From: Dethiobacter sp.
GTDB taxonomy: Bacteria; Bacillota; Dethiobacteria; Dethiobacterales; Dethiobacteraceae
Length of the DNA stretch: 64,000 bases
Direction of reading: 5' to 3'
Assembly: GCA_020725465.1 (NCBI GenBank)
Contig: DYEY01000061.1
Span: 1 to 64,000, forward strand
The translations under genes and the position numbers were made by a program. This document shows, one piece after another, positions 26,005-33,934 of this stretch (position 1 is the stretch's first letter; the number at the start of each line of letters is the position of its first letter). The notes beneath the pieces are model-generated. The model saw nothing but the letters and a program-made list of their open reading frames with translations. It was not told where the DNA came from and did not search any database.

Positions 26005-28770
26005 TTACAAAGACGTCACTATCTGGCTGCAGCGTGGGCAAAGGGTGGGATGGTCGCCGCTTTGCCCCACTCCCGGGTCATACACCCAGCAGCGCTCGCA
26101 CTTCTCGCCCTCAGCCGGGCTCACCCGGACGCCCAGGCCCCTGTCACGTTCAAGGCCGGGAGCGCTTTCTCCGGGGCCGTGCAGCCTGCACTGTGATACG
26201 ATAAACAGTTCGGCCAGCCTTTCGGCAAAGGGCAAAAGCGCCCCGTAAGCTGCTTCATCGGCATACAGGTCCAGCGCGGCTCCCAGCGACGCCCCTATTT
26301 CTTTGTTCTGCCTGGCCTCTTCCAGCCTGCGGGTGACCACTTCACGGTACTCCAGCATCTTCTGCCAGCGCGCCGCCAGAGCATCGTCTTTGTACTCCCG
26401 TTTTACCGCCGGCCACTCCGCCAGCTGCACGCTGGCCAGGGTTTCCGCCGGCAGGTACCACCAGACCTCGTCGGCGGTAAAGGTAAGTACCGGCGCAATC
26501 AGCCTGACCAGGGTTCCCAGTATTTCATACATGGCGGTCTGGGCAGAACGCCGCAGCTTAGAAGCGGCGGGGGAGATGTAGAGACGGTCCTTCAGGACAT
26601 CCAGGTAAAAACTGGACATTTCCACCACGCAGAAATTGTGGATGGCGTGGAACACGATATGATACTCAAATTCCTCGTAAGCGCGGCTGACCCGCTCGGT
26701 CAGCATCTGCAGCCGGTGCAGGGCAAAGCGGTCCAGTTCATCCATATCACCGTAGGGCACAGCATCCCGCTTGGGGTCAAAGTCGTGGCAGTTCCCCAGT
26801 ATATAGCGGATGGTGTTGCGGATCTTGCGGTAAACTTCAGACAGCTGTTTCAGGATTTCCGGCGAAACCCGGACATCGCTCTTAAAGTCGGAAGACGACA
26901 CCCACAGGCGCAGGATATCGGCACCGTACTGTTTGATAATCTGCTCCGGCGCGATGACGTTGCCAAGCGACTTGGACATTTTCTTGCCTTCACCGTCCAC
27001 CACCCAGCCGTGAGTAAGGGTGGCGCGGTAGGGAGCGCGGCCCCGGGTAGCCACCGAAGTCAAAAGCGAGGACTGGAACCAGCCCCGGTACTGGTCCGAC
27101 CCTTCCAGGTACAGGTCGGCAGGAGAAACCAGGTCGGGGTGGGTTTCCAGCACCGCGGCGTGGGTGGACCCGGAATCAAACCAGACATCCATTATATCGG
27201 TTTCCTTGCGGAAAGTCCCGTGCCCGCAGCCGGGACAGACCACATGAGCCGGTAGGATTTCGGCGGCTTCCCGGGCGAACCAGGCGTCCGACCCTTCCCG
27301 GGCAAACAGTTCGGCCACCGCCCTGATGGTATCATCGTTGATCAGTTCCCGGCCACAATGGCCGCAGTAGAAGATGGGGATGGGCACACCCCAGACCCGC
27401 TGCCTGGAAATGCACCAGTCCTGGCGTTCGGCAATCATATTGTGGATACGCTCTTCGCCCCAGGCGGGAATCCAGCGCACCTCCCTGATGGCGCGCAGCG
27501 CCTCCCGGCGGAACCCTTCCACCGAAGCAAACCACTGCTCAGTGGCCCGAAACAGCACCGGTTCCTTGCAGCGCCAGCAGTGGGGATAAGGGTGACTGAC
27601 AAAAGAGAAGGAGCGCAGGGCGCCGGCTGCCTCCAGTGCCCGGCAGACCGCCTTGTTGCCCTCATCGTAATGCAGCCCGGCGAAAGGTCCGGCCTCGGCG
27701 GTAAAACGCCCCCTGCCATCCATAGGAGCAAAGATGGGAAGGTTGTAGCGCAGGCCCACTTCGTAGTCCTCCTGGCCGTGACCGGGCGCGGTGTGTACAC
27801 AACCGGTACCGGCTTCCAGGGTTACATGGGTGCCAAGAACTACCACCGAATCACGGGGATAAAGGGGGTGCCGGCAAACAACGCCCTCCAGCTCGCTGCC
27901 CCTGAATCTGTCCCGGACAGTATAGTTTTCTGTTTTCAGCTCCCGCATCACGCCGGCCACCAGCTCCTCGGCCAGCACCAGGTCACCCTGCGGTGTTGCT
28001 ACCCGCACATAGGCAAAGTCGGGATGCAGGCAGACAGCCAGGTTGGCGGGAATGGTCCACGGCGTGGTGGTCCAGATGACAAAACTCACTTCTCCGGACA
28101 GCCTGCCCTTGCCGTCGCTAACCGGGAAAGCCACATAAATGGAAGGAGACTTGCGGTCACGGTATTCTATTTCCGCTTCGGCCAGGGCTGTCTCGCACCC
28201 CGCGCACCAGTAAACCGGCTTTAACCCTTTGTAAATATAGCCACGGTTGGCCATCTGGCCGAACACTTCAATTTGCCTGGCCTCAAACTCCGGTTTCAGG
28301 GTAATATACGGGTTCTCCCAGTCACCGCGGACGCCAAGCCTTTTAAACTGGTTACGCTGGACATCGAGGTAATGCAGGGCGTAATCGCGACAGTACCGTC
28401 TGAACTCAAGAGGCGTGGTATCCTCGCGTTTAACGCCGGATTTCACCACCTGGTGCTCAATGGGCAGGCCATGGGTGTCCCAGCCCGGCACGTAAGGCGC
28501 GTCGTAGCCGGTCATAGACTTGTGCTTGATGATAATATCCTTTAAAACCTTGTTCAGCGCCGTCCCCATATGGATATCGCCGTTGGCGTAAGGAGGCCCG
28601 TCATGAAGAACATACTTGGGCCGCCCCGCCGTTTTCTCCTGCACCCGCCGGTAAATATCCTGTTTTTCCCAGCGGGCCAGAATTTCCGGCTCTCGCTGCG
28701 GCAGGTTGGCCCGCATGGGGAAATCGGTCCTGGGTAAATTAAGGGTTTTTGCGTAGTCTTTTTCTTCCAC
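26005..28770 (-). CDS. ileS: Isoleucyl-tRNA synthetase
   Basis: A class Ia synthetase, 921 aa, full length. The HIGH motif is HMGT (H67) in YANGDIHMGTALNK and the KMSKS motif is in GEGKKMSKSLGN. The editing CP1 domain contains WTTTPWTIPAN, and the WCISRQRVWGVPIP and VWFDSGST motifs are intact. The C-terminal zinc finger has CERC and CPRC. It starts at GTG 28770 behind GGAGG. Expression is controlled by an upstream T-box. Confidence 0.98.
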   Translation of the reverse strand: MEEKDYAKTLNLPRTDFPMRANLPQREPEILARWEKQDIYRRVQEKTAGRPKYVLHDGPPYANGDIHMGTALNKVLKDIIIKHKSMTGYDAPYVPGWDTHGLPIEHQVVKSGVKREDTTPLEFRRYCRDYALHYLDVQRNQFKRLGVRGDWENPYITLKPEFEARQIEVFGQMANRGYIYKGLKPVYWCAGCETALAEAEIEYRDRKSPSIYVAFPVSDGKGRLSGEVSFVIWTTTPWTIPANLAVCLHPDFAYVRVATPQGDLVLAEELVAGVMRELKTENYTVRDRFRGSELEGVVCRHPLYPRDSVVVLGTHVTLEAGTGCVHTAPGHGQEDYEVGLRYNLPIFAPMDGRGRFTAEAGPFAGLHYDEGNKAVCRALEAAGALRSFSFVSHPYPHCWRCKEPVLFRATEQWFASVEGFRREALRAIREVRWIPAWGEERIHNMIAERQDWCISRQRVWGVPIPIFYCGHCGRELINDDTIRAVAELFAREGSDAWFAREAAEILPAHVVCPGCGHGTFRKETDIMDVWFDSGSTHAAVLETHPDLVSPADLYLEGSDQYRGWFQSSLLTSVATRGRAPYRATLTHGWVVDGEGKKMSKSLGNVIAPEQIIKQYGADILRLWVSSSDFKSDVRVSPEILKQLSEVYRKIRNTIRYILGNCHDFDPKRDAVPYGDMDELDRFALHRLQMLTERVSRAYEEFEYHIVFHAIHNFCVVEMSSFYLDVLKDRLYISPAASKLRRSAQTAMYEILGTLVRLIAPVLTFTADEVWWYLPAETLASVQLAEWPAVKREYKDDALAARWQKMLEYREVVTRRLEEARQNKEIGASLGAALDLYADEAAYGALLPFAERLAELFIVSQCRLHGPGESAPGLERDRGLGVRVSPAEGEKCERCWVYDPGVGQSGDHPTLCPRCSQIVTSL

Positions 28771-28792
28771 GGTACACCTCCGGAATAATAAT

Positions 28793-29036
28793 AAAAACCC
28801 GTCCTGTTACAGGACGGGAGTCAAACCCGCGGTACCACCCGGATTGCCACCCAAAAAAGCGGCCACCTCAAAACATTAACGGCGTTTTGCCGGCCAGGGT
28901 TACTCGATTTCACCCTGCAGCTCACGGGTGATTTTCAAACCAGACCGCCTGCCGGGTTTCCACCGCCCCCGGCTCTCTGCCAGCGCGTGCCCTGGCCTAC
29001 TCGTCCCGTTCATTGCTTTTTCTGTTCTATGGTTTC
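28793..29036 (-). ncRNA. Isoleucine T-box leader of ileS
   Basis: Uncharged tRNA-Ile stabilises the antiterminator and allows ileS transcription. The T-box sequence GGGTGGTACCGCGGG is at 28826-28840 (minus). The terminator CCCGTCCTG-N-CAGGACGGG followed by a U-run is at about 28793-28818. At the base of stem I, ACGGG (29005-29009) pairs with CCCGT (28924-28928), and the ATC isoleucine specifier (28930-28932) sits just before that closing strand. An AGTA and an AGAGAGCC motif of stem I are also present. Confidence 0.96.
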
Positions 29037-29041
29037 TCTTG

Positions 29042-29071
29042 ATTATAAACAATTGGCCGCACCGCTGTCAA
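29042..29071 (-). promoter_or_regulatory. Sigma-A promoter of the T-box/ileS transcript
   Basis: Perfect TTGACA (29066-29071) and TATAAT (29042-29047) with an 18-bp spacer, placing the start of the T-box RNA near 29035. The remaining 55 bp up to divIVA show nothing further. Confidence 0.9.
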
Positions 29072-29126
29072 GCGCGGCGCGGCCGGTTCTGCGGAGGCTG
29101 CGCTCCTGCTTAAAGTTTAGCGGGAA

Positions 29127-29612
29127 TCAGGCGCGCCTGGCTTCTTCATGCCGGTTTTCCATAGACAGCCAGTCTTCCATTTCCAGGGCCGCCAGCTGCG
29201 CCTCCACCAGGGAACGGAAGCGCATTTTATAAATCTGGGCCTGCTTGTACAGCTCGTCGTGTTCCGACAGGATGCGGCTGGCTTTGTAGCGTGCGTCCTC
29301 CAGGATGCGGGCGGCGTCCCTTTCAGCCTCGCGGCGAATCAGCTCCGCCTCCTTGGTGGCATTTCTTTTTACCTCTTCCGCAGTCTCCTGGGCCACAACG
29401 ATAGCGTTGTGGAGCGTCTCTTCCAGCTTGTGATAGTGGCTGAGCTTGTCCTTTAACTGGGTTATCTTTTCTTTAAGCGCAATATTCTCCTTAATCTGCT
29501 CTTCGTAGTCCTTGGCCACCCTCTCCAGAAATTCGTCCACCTCAGAAGGAGAAAAACCGCGGATGGAACGGGAAAATTCCTTGTTTTGGATGTCGATTGG
29601 CGTTAGCGGCAA
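29127..29612 (-). CDS. divIVA: DivIVA-type polar/septal scaffold protein
   Basis: A coiled-coil protein that marks curved membrane at poles and septa. The N-terminal membrane-binding domain reads PLTPIDIQNKEFSRSIRGFSPSEVDEFLE, followed by long heptads to residue ~150. 161 aa, normal for the family. TTG 29612 has GGAGG 8 nt upstream; a GTG 9 nt earlier lies within the Shine-Dalgarno. It is the last gene of the pgeF-ylmE-sepF-ylmH-divIVA group. Confidence 0.95.
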   Translation of the reverse strand: MPLTPIDIQNKEFSRSIRGFSPSEVDEFLERVAKDYEEQIKENIALKEKITQLKDKLSHYHKLEETLHNAIVVAQETAEEVKRNATKEAELIRREAERDAARILEDARYKASRILSEHDELYKQAQIYKMRFRSLVEAQLAALEMEDWLSMENRHEEARRA

Positions 29613-29678
29613 ACTGCCCACCTCCCGTAAAATCCCATGATACCCTTATTTTCGCTGCATTTTTACTAAGTCCTGCCG

Positions 29679-30467
29679 TCAGGAGAGTTTTTTTAACAGA
29701 ATTTGCACCCTTCCTTTCCGGCTTTCTCCCGTAATCCGGGCCAGCTCTAACCGGCCGCGCCCGGCGTAAGCAATAACATCCCCTTCCTTTACCGAGGCGC
29801 CGGCATTTTTGACAGACTGCCAGTTAAGCTTCAGCTGCCCGGCCCGGATGGCAGGGGTGATTTTGCTGCGGGAGACGCCAAAGCCCGCGCTGGCCACGGC
29901 ATCAAGGCGCAGGCTGGCCACGGTGGCCCGGATTTCCCGCACGCGCGGGGCAGCGAAAATAAGCTCATCCGCCCGGATTTCCCTTACCCGCACGCTGTGG
30001 CGGCCGACAGCATCAAGCTGCGTAAGCAGTACCGGCAGTATTTCCGGCGCCACCACGACCTGGGCGGCATTTTCTCCGGTCACGATGATGTCGCCCACCT
30101 TCTCGCGACGAAGACCAAGTCCCAGGATGGCTCCCAGGTAATCCCGGTGGGTCAGCTCCACCGCCAACGGTCCCGCCTCCACCATTACGTAAGAGAGGGG
30201 CACGTCTTCTGTACCGGCCACGCGGGCGGCGGGAAACACCAGGTGGCGTATCCGTTCAGCGCCGGGGTAGCCACCCCAGCTTATGTATTTCACCTGCTTA
30301 AACAGGTTTAAGACCCGCTCCGCCGCCCGGGCCAGAAACGGATCAAGAAAATCGCCGTGTACAAAGCGCCCGGTGCTTTCCGCCTCGCTGATATGGTCCA
30401 GCATTATCCCCGCCGCCAGGCGCTCGCTGTCCTGTTCAAACTGGGCCAGGATCTGTTCCCTGTCCAT
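29679..30467 (-). CDS. ylmH: S4-domain RNA-binding protein YlmH
   Basis: 262 aa. A YlmH N-terminal domain (FVHGDFLDPF, YISWGGYPGAERIRHLVFP) is followed by a C-terminal S4 domain (RLDAVASAGFGVSRSKITPAIRAGQLKLNW). YlmH binds ribosomal RNA and has been linked to rescue of stalled ribosomes in Bacillus. It normally lies between ylmG and divIVA; ylmG is missing here. ATG 30467 lies behind TTAGGTGA. Confidence 0.93.
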   Translation of the reverse strand: MDREQILAQFEQDSERLAAGIMLDHISEAESTGRFVHGDFLDPFLARAAERVLNLFKQVKYISWGGYPGAERIRHLVFPAARVAGTEDVPLSYVMVEAGPLAVELTHRDYLGAILGLGLRREKVGDIIVTGENAAQVVVAPEILPVLLTQLDAVGRHSVRVREIRADELIFAAPRVREIRATVASLRLDAVASAGFGVSRSKITPAIRAGQLKLNWQSVKNAGASVKEGDVIAYAGRGRLELARITGESRKGRVQILLKKLS

Positions 30468-30497
30468 CCGTCATCACCTAAGCCTGAAAGTGTTCTT

Positions 30498-30917
30498 TTA
30501 TTCTTCCCGCGTGGCGGCAACCCGCTCTTCATAGCCGCGGTGCAGCTGGGCGTTGACCTCGACCTGGGCCGGAGCAAAAACAAAGATATGCTGGCTCACT
30601 TTCTGCATATTGCCGTCCAGGGCGTAGGTGGCGCCGGACAAAAAATCTATAATCCGCCTGGCTTCACCCGGCTCGGCCCCTTCCAGGTTTACCAAAACCG
30701 GTTTTTTTGACTTGATGTTTTCCACGATGGCCTGGGCTTCGCCAAACTCCGCGGGCCTGACAATCACCAGCCTCATGTTGTTTCTGCTGCCCTGGAGGTT
30801 CAGCACCGGCGCTTTACGGCCCTGCGGCCGGCCGAATTCCACCTCCTCCAGGACTTCCTCCCCGGTTTCCTCCATGAGACCAAGAAACGTCAGCACTTTT
30901 TCCCAAACCTTAACCAC
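30498..30917 (-). CDS. sepF: Cell division protein SepF
   Basis: 139 aa. SepF anchors and bundles FtsZ at the division site. An N-terminal amphipathic helix (VVKVWEKVLTFLGLM) inserts in membrane, and the core domain shows RLVIVRPAEFGEAQAIVENIKSKKPVLVNLEGAEPGEARRIIDFLSGATYALDG. GTG 30917 is 7 nt after GGGGAGG. It is followed by ylmH after 30 nt. Confidence 0.95.
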   Translation of the reverse strand: MVKVWEKVLTFLGLMEETGEEVLEEVEFGRPQGRKAPVLNLQGSRNNMRLVIVRPAEFGEAQAIVENIKSKKPVLVNLEGAEPGEARRIIDFLSGATYALDGNMQKVSQHIFVFAPAQVEVNAQLHRGYEERVAATREE

Positions 30918-30933
30918 ACTGTTACCTCCCCTG

Positions 30934-31608
30934 TCAATTAACTCCTGCAAAAAGGGCGCTGCCGATACGGACCAGGTTGGACCCTTCCGCCACCGCCACT
31001 TCAAAATCCCCGGACATCCCCATGGAAAGGTATCTCATGGTGGTGCCGGGAACGCGGCAGGCGTAAAAAAGCCGGTTCAGTTCCCTGAAATAGGGGCGGG
31101 AGTTTTCCGGGTCGGGTGAGTATGGCGGCATGGTCATCAGCCCCTCCACCCTCAGATGGGAAAGACGGGCGGCTTCTGCCAGGAAGTCCTGAAGCTCCGC
31201 GGGGTCAAGCCCACCTTTTTGCTCCTCCCCCGCCACGTTGACCTGGACCAGCACCCGCACCGGAATATCCAGCCTGGCGGCCTGCTCCTGCAGCGCCAGC
31301 GCCAGCCGCCAGCGGTCCAGCGAATGGATGAGGCTGAAACGTCCCACCACATCTTTCACTTTGTTGGTCTGCAGCCTGCCGATGAAGTGCCATTCGGCCA
31401 AAGGCAGGGCCGCAACCTTGGGCAGTGCCTCCTGCACCCTGTTTTCTCCCAGGCAGGTAAGGCCCAGGTCCAGGGCGGACCGCACTGTCTCCAGTGCAAC
31501 GTTCTTGGTGACAGCTACCAGCTTCACCTCCCGCCCCGCCGCGGCTCGCTGCAGCCGGTTTTTTATTTCCCTGATATTTGCCGCCAGCCTGGCCGTATTC
31601 TCCGTCAC
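30934..31608 (-). CDS. ylmE: PLP homeostasis protein (YggS/YlmE family)
   Basis: A 224-aa single-domain PLP-binding protein that buffers pyridoxal phosphate and affects amino-acid pools. The PLP lysine is in LVAVTKNVALET, and WHFIGRLQTNK, SLDRWRLALAL and GLMTMPPYSPDPE...LSMGMSGDFEVAVAEGSNLVRIGSALF are family motifs. It starts at GTG 31608, overlapping the HlyD-like stop by 4 nt, so translation is coupled. Confidence 0.94.
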   Translation of the reverse strand: MTENTARLAANIREIKNRLQRAAAGREVKLVAVTKNVALETVRSALDLGLTCLGENRVQEALPKVAALPLAEWHFIGRLQTNKVKDVVGRFSLIHSLDRWRLALALQEQAARLDIPVRVLVQVNVAGEEQKGGLDPAELQDFLAEAARLSHLRVEGLMTMPPYSPDPENSRPYFRELNRLFYACRVPGTTMRYLSMGMSGDFEVAVAEGSNLVRIGSALFAGVN

Positions 31609-32567
31609 AGGCGCTGTCCCTCCCTTACCAGTGTGGGGTTTACCACTACCTTATGTCCCGCTGCCAATCCCGAGACCGCCACCCTGTCGCCCGACTCTCC
31701 CAAAACATCCACCCTGCGAAATTGCACCACTGATTTTGTTACCGTATAGACACCGCTCTCCCCTGCCCGCTCCACCAGGGCCGAGACCGGCAGCAACACC
31801 CCGCGCGGCCTGGCAACGATGACAGAAGCTGTGACAAAGCGGTTTTGCAGAGCTTCCCCCAGGTCTTCGTCCAGGCGATAGGCCAGGGTCACCCGGCCCT
31901 CCCCGGCCCGGCGCAGGGCGACTTTCCCCACCAGCTCCCTGCCGCCGGCAAAACAAAGCGTATGGCTGTCCCTGCCCTCCAGCAGAACAGCTTCTTCCTG
32001 CGGCAGGTCAAAAACCAGGAACCACTGGAAATTATCCACGACCTTGAACACCAGGGTGCCCTGGCTTACTTTGGCGCCGTCGGCCAAAGCCCTGGTAGCC
32101 AAAGAAAGCGCCCGGAAAACAGCCACGTCAGTCCGGGACAGATCCTGCCCTGAGAGCACCCCTTCCAGGCCGTCCAGGCCCCGCACCAGGATACCGGGTG
32201 CAGGAGACAGGAACGGCACCCTGGCCGTGCCGGTGTCAATAACAGCCACCGGTGTATCCAGCGCCACCCTTTCCCCCTCCCCCAGCAGCCATTCCAGGGT
32301 GCCGGTGGCCGGGGCGGCCGCCAGGTGTTCCTGCCTGACAACCAGGCCTTCCGCCGTTACGGTAATATCCAGGATACCCTCTTCGGCTACCACCGTCTGG
32401 ACCAGGCGGGCTGACAGCATGGTGCGGGCATAAGCCAACAGGCTTCGGGCCGCTGTCACCGCCACCACCACCAGCACAGCTGCCAGGAAAAATTTTTTAA
32501 ACCTGCCGGTTTTTTTCTTTTGGGACGCCTTGCCGTTTATTACGGTAAACATCCGCTGTTTTCTCAT
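31605..32567 (-). CDS. HlyD-like membrane-anchored adaptor protein
   Basis: 320 aa. One N-terminal membrane anchor (FKKFFLAAVLVVVAVTAARSLLAYA) and a large extracytoplasmic part with two lipoyl/barrel-sandwich halves (LEWLLGEGERVALDTPVAVIDTG; GAKVSQGTLVFKVVDN) and a beta-barrel region (RGVLLPVSALVERAGESGVYTV). This is the fold of HlyD/MacA adaptors, but no ABC transporter or efflux pump adjoins it. It is coupled by 4-nt overlaps to both pgeF and ylmE, so it belongs to this division/wall group; a wall or membrane-protein role is more likely than drug efflux. ATG 32567 follows GGGGAG. Confidence 0.8.
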   Translation of the reverse strand: MRKQRMFTVINGKASQKKKTGRFKKFFLAAVLVVVAVTAARSLLAYARTMLSARLVQTVVAEEGILDITVTAEGLVVRQEHLAAAPATGTLEWLLGEGERVALDTPVAVIDTGTARVPFLSPAPGILVRGLDGLEGVLSGQDLSRTDVAVFRALSLATRALADGAKVSQGTLVFKVVDNFQWFLVFDLPQEEAVLLEGRDSHTLCFAGGRELVGKVALRRAGEGRVTLAYRLDEDLGEALQNRFVTASVIVARPRGVLLPVSALVERAGESGVYTVTKSVVQFRRVDVLGESGDRVAVSGLAAGHKVVVNPTLVREGQRL

Positions 32568-33367
32568 TTTTCTCCCCGCCACGGTAACATTATCACCCCG
32601 GCCATGCGGCCCGTCCGCCCGCCGGCGCCGCGGTACGAATAAAACTTGTCCTGGTGGCAGGCGGTGCAGTAAGGTGAAGGGATGATGTTTTCCGGCCGCA
32701 GGCCGTACTCTGCCAGCAAGAGCCGCTGCAGCCCCGGCAGGTCAAAATACAGCTCCCCCTCTCTTCGCACCAGCACCTGCTTCCGCAGGTGTGACGGCAC
32801 CTGACGCGGAAACTCCGCTCCCACCCGGTAGCAGCAGGGGCCAATCGCCGGGGACAGGGCAACGTGCAGGTCAGCGGGCAGGCTACCAAGGTGGCGCAGG
32901 GCGTCCACCATGGCACCGCCGATACCGGCCACCGCGCCCCGCCAGCCGGCGTGTGCCATGCCGATATGCCCGGCTCCCGGGTTATAAAAAAACAAAAGCA
33001 GGCAGTCGGCGGAATGGGCCATCAGCGGCAGGCCCGGCTCCGCCGAGACCAACCCGTCGGTCTGCGGCAGCGCCGATTCGTCGCTGCAGGCGCCCCTGCC
33101 TTTGTCTGCCGCCGTTACCACCGCTACAACGGTACCGTGAACCTGCTGGCCGGCCACAACGTCCTGTGCCGGGAAGCCTACCGCCTCCGCCAGGCGGCGC
33201 CGGTTCTCGGCCACCGCCGCGCGGTCGTCACCGACATGAAAGCCGGTATTCAGCCAGTGGTAAGGGTGTTCGCTGACGCCGCCTCCCCGCAGTGAAAAGC
33301 AGTGTGTAACAGCGCCCAAAGCGCCGCCAAAGGTCAGAAAACTGACACCACCCGCGCTTTTTAACAT
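32564..33367 (-). CDS. pgeF: Peptidoglycan editing factor PgeF (laccase-domain, YlmD)
   Basis: 267 aa, DUF152 family. These copper/zinc-binding proteins were shown in E. coli to remove mis-incorporated amino acids from wall precursors and also act on purine nucleosides. Metal ligands are in GQQVHGT, HSADCLLLFF, MAHAGWRGAVAGI and AIGPCCYRVG. ATG 33367 has GGAGG just upstream; the longer frame is not used. It is the first gene of the division-associated group on this strand. Confidence 0.93.
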   Translation of the reverse strand: MLKSAGGVSFLTFGGALGAVTHCFSLRGGGVSEHPYHWLNTGFHVGDDRAAVAENRRRLAEAVGFPAQDVVAGQQVHGTVVAVVTAADKGRGACSDESALPQTDGLVSAEPGLPLMAHSADCLLLFFYNPGAGHIGMAHAGWRGAVAGIGGAMVDALRHLGSLPADLHVALSPAIGPCCYRVGAEFPRQVPSHLRKQVLVRREGELYFDLPGLQRLLLAEYGLRPENIIPSPYCTACHQDKFYSYRGAGGRTGRMAGVIMLPWRGEK

Positions 33368-33380
33368 TTTATCCTCCGTT

Positions 33381-33893
33381 TTAACGGTAGTGGAGCGGGG
33401 AGAGGACAACCCTGCCCCCGGCCCTGGTGGCCGCCAGGTCGATAACACGCTGGTTGCGCGAGCCGCGGAAGGCAAGGCTGAGGTCGCGCTCTTCCTGCCG
33501 GTACGGCCCGTCCACCAGGATATCGCTGGCCAAAAGCAGAGCCGCCGTGTCCTGGTCGGCTGCCGCCCTGGCAGCAAGCTCTTCATAAGTATATCCTGTA
33601 TAGGTAACAATACTCAGCCCTTTTTCCCGGCAGAGCCCTGCCAGGTGAGCGAAGGCGGCAGCCTGCTCAAAGGGTTCCCCGCCGGAAAAAGTAACCCCCC
33701 GGATACTCTTGTCAGTTAAAATGTCGGCAAACAGCTCATCCGTATCCCGCCAGGTGCCTCCCCGTGGGTCGTGGCTGCCCGGGTTATGGCAGCCCGGGCA
33801 GCGGTGGGGGCAGCCCTGGGCAAAAATAACCGTGCGCAGGCCCGGGCCGTCTACCACGCTGTTCCGTTCTATACCCGCCACTTTAACCCTCAT
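33381..33893 (-). CDS. nrdG: Anaerobic ribonucleotide reductase activating protein
   Basis: A radical SAM enzyme, 170 aa, that generates the glycyl radical on NrdD. The cluster motif is CPHRCPGC (CxxxCxxC) followed by HNPGSHDPRGG, with the GVTFSGGEPFEQA motif for SAM binding. ATG 33893 follows CGGGGGA. It lies 41 nt downstream of nrdD and is surely in the same operon under NrdR control. Confidence 0.95.
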   Translation of the reverse strand: MRVKVAGIERNSVVDGPGLRTVIFAQGCPHRCPGCHNPGSHDPRGGTWRDTDELFADILTDKSIRGVTFSGGEPFEQAAAFAHLAGLCREKGLSIVTYTGYTYEELAARAAADQDTAALLLASDILVDGPYRQEERDLSLAFRGSRNQRVIDLAATRAGGRVVLSPLHYR

Positions 33894-33934
33894 GCCAATC
33901 CCCCGGCTTCCGGATTCTGACTTCTGCTTGGGTG

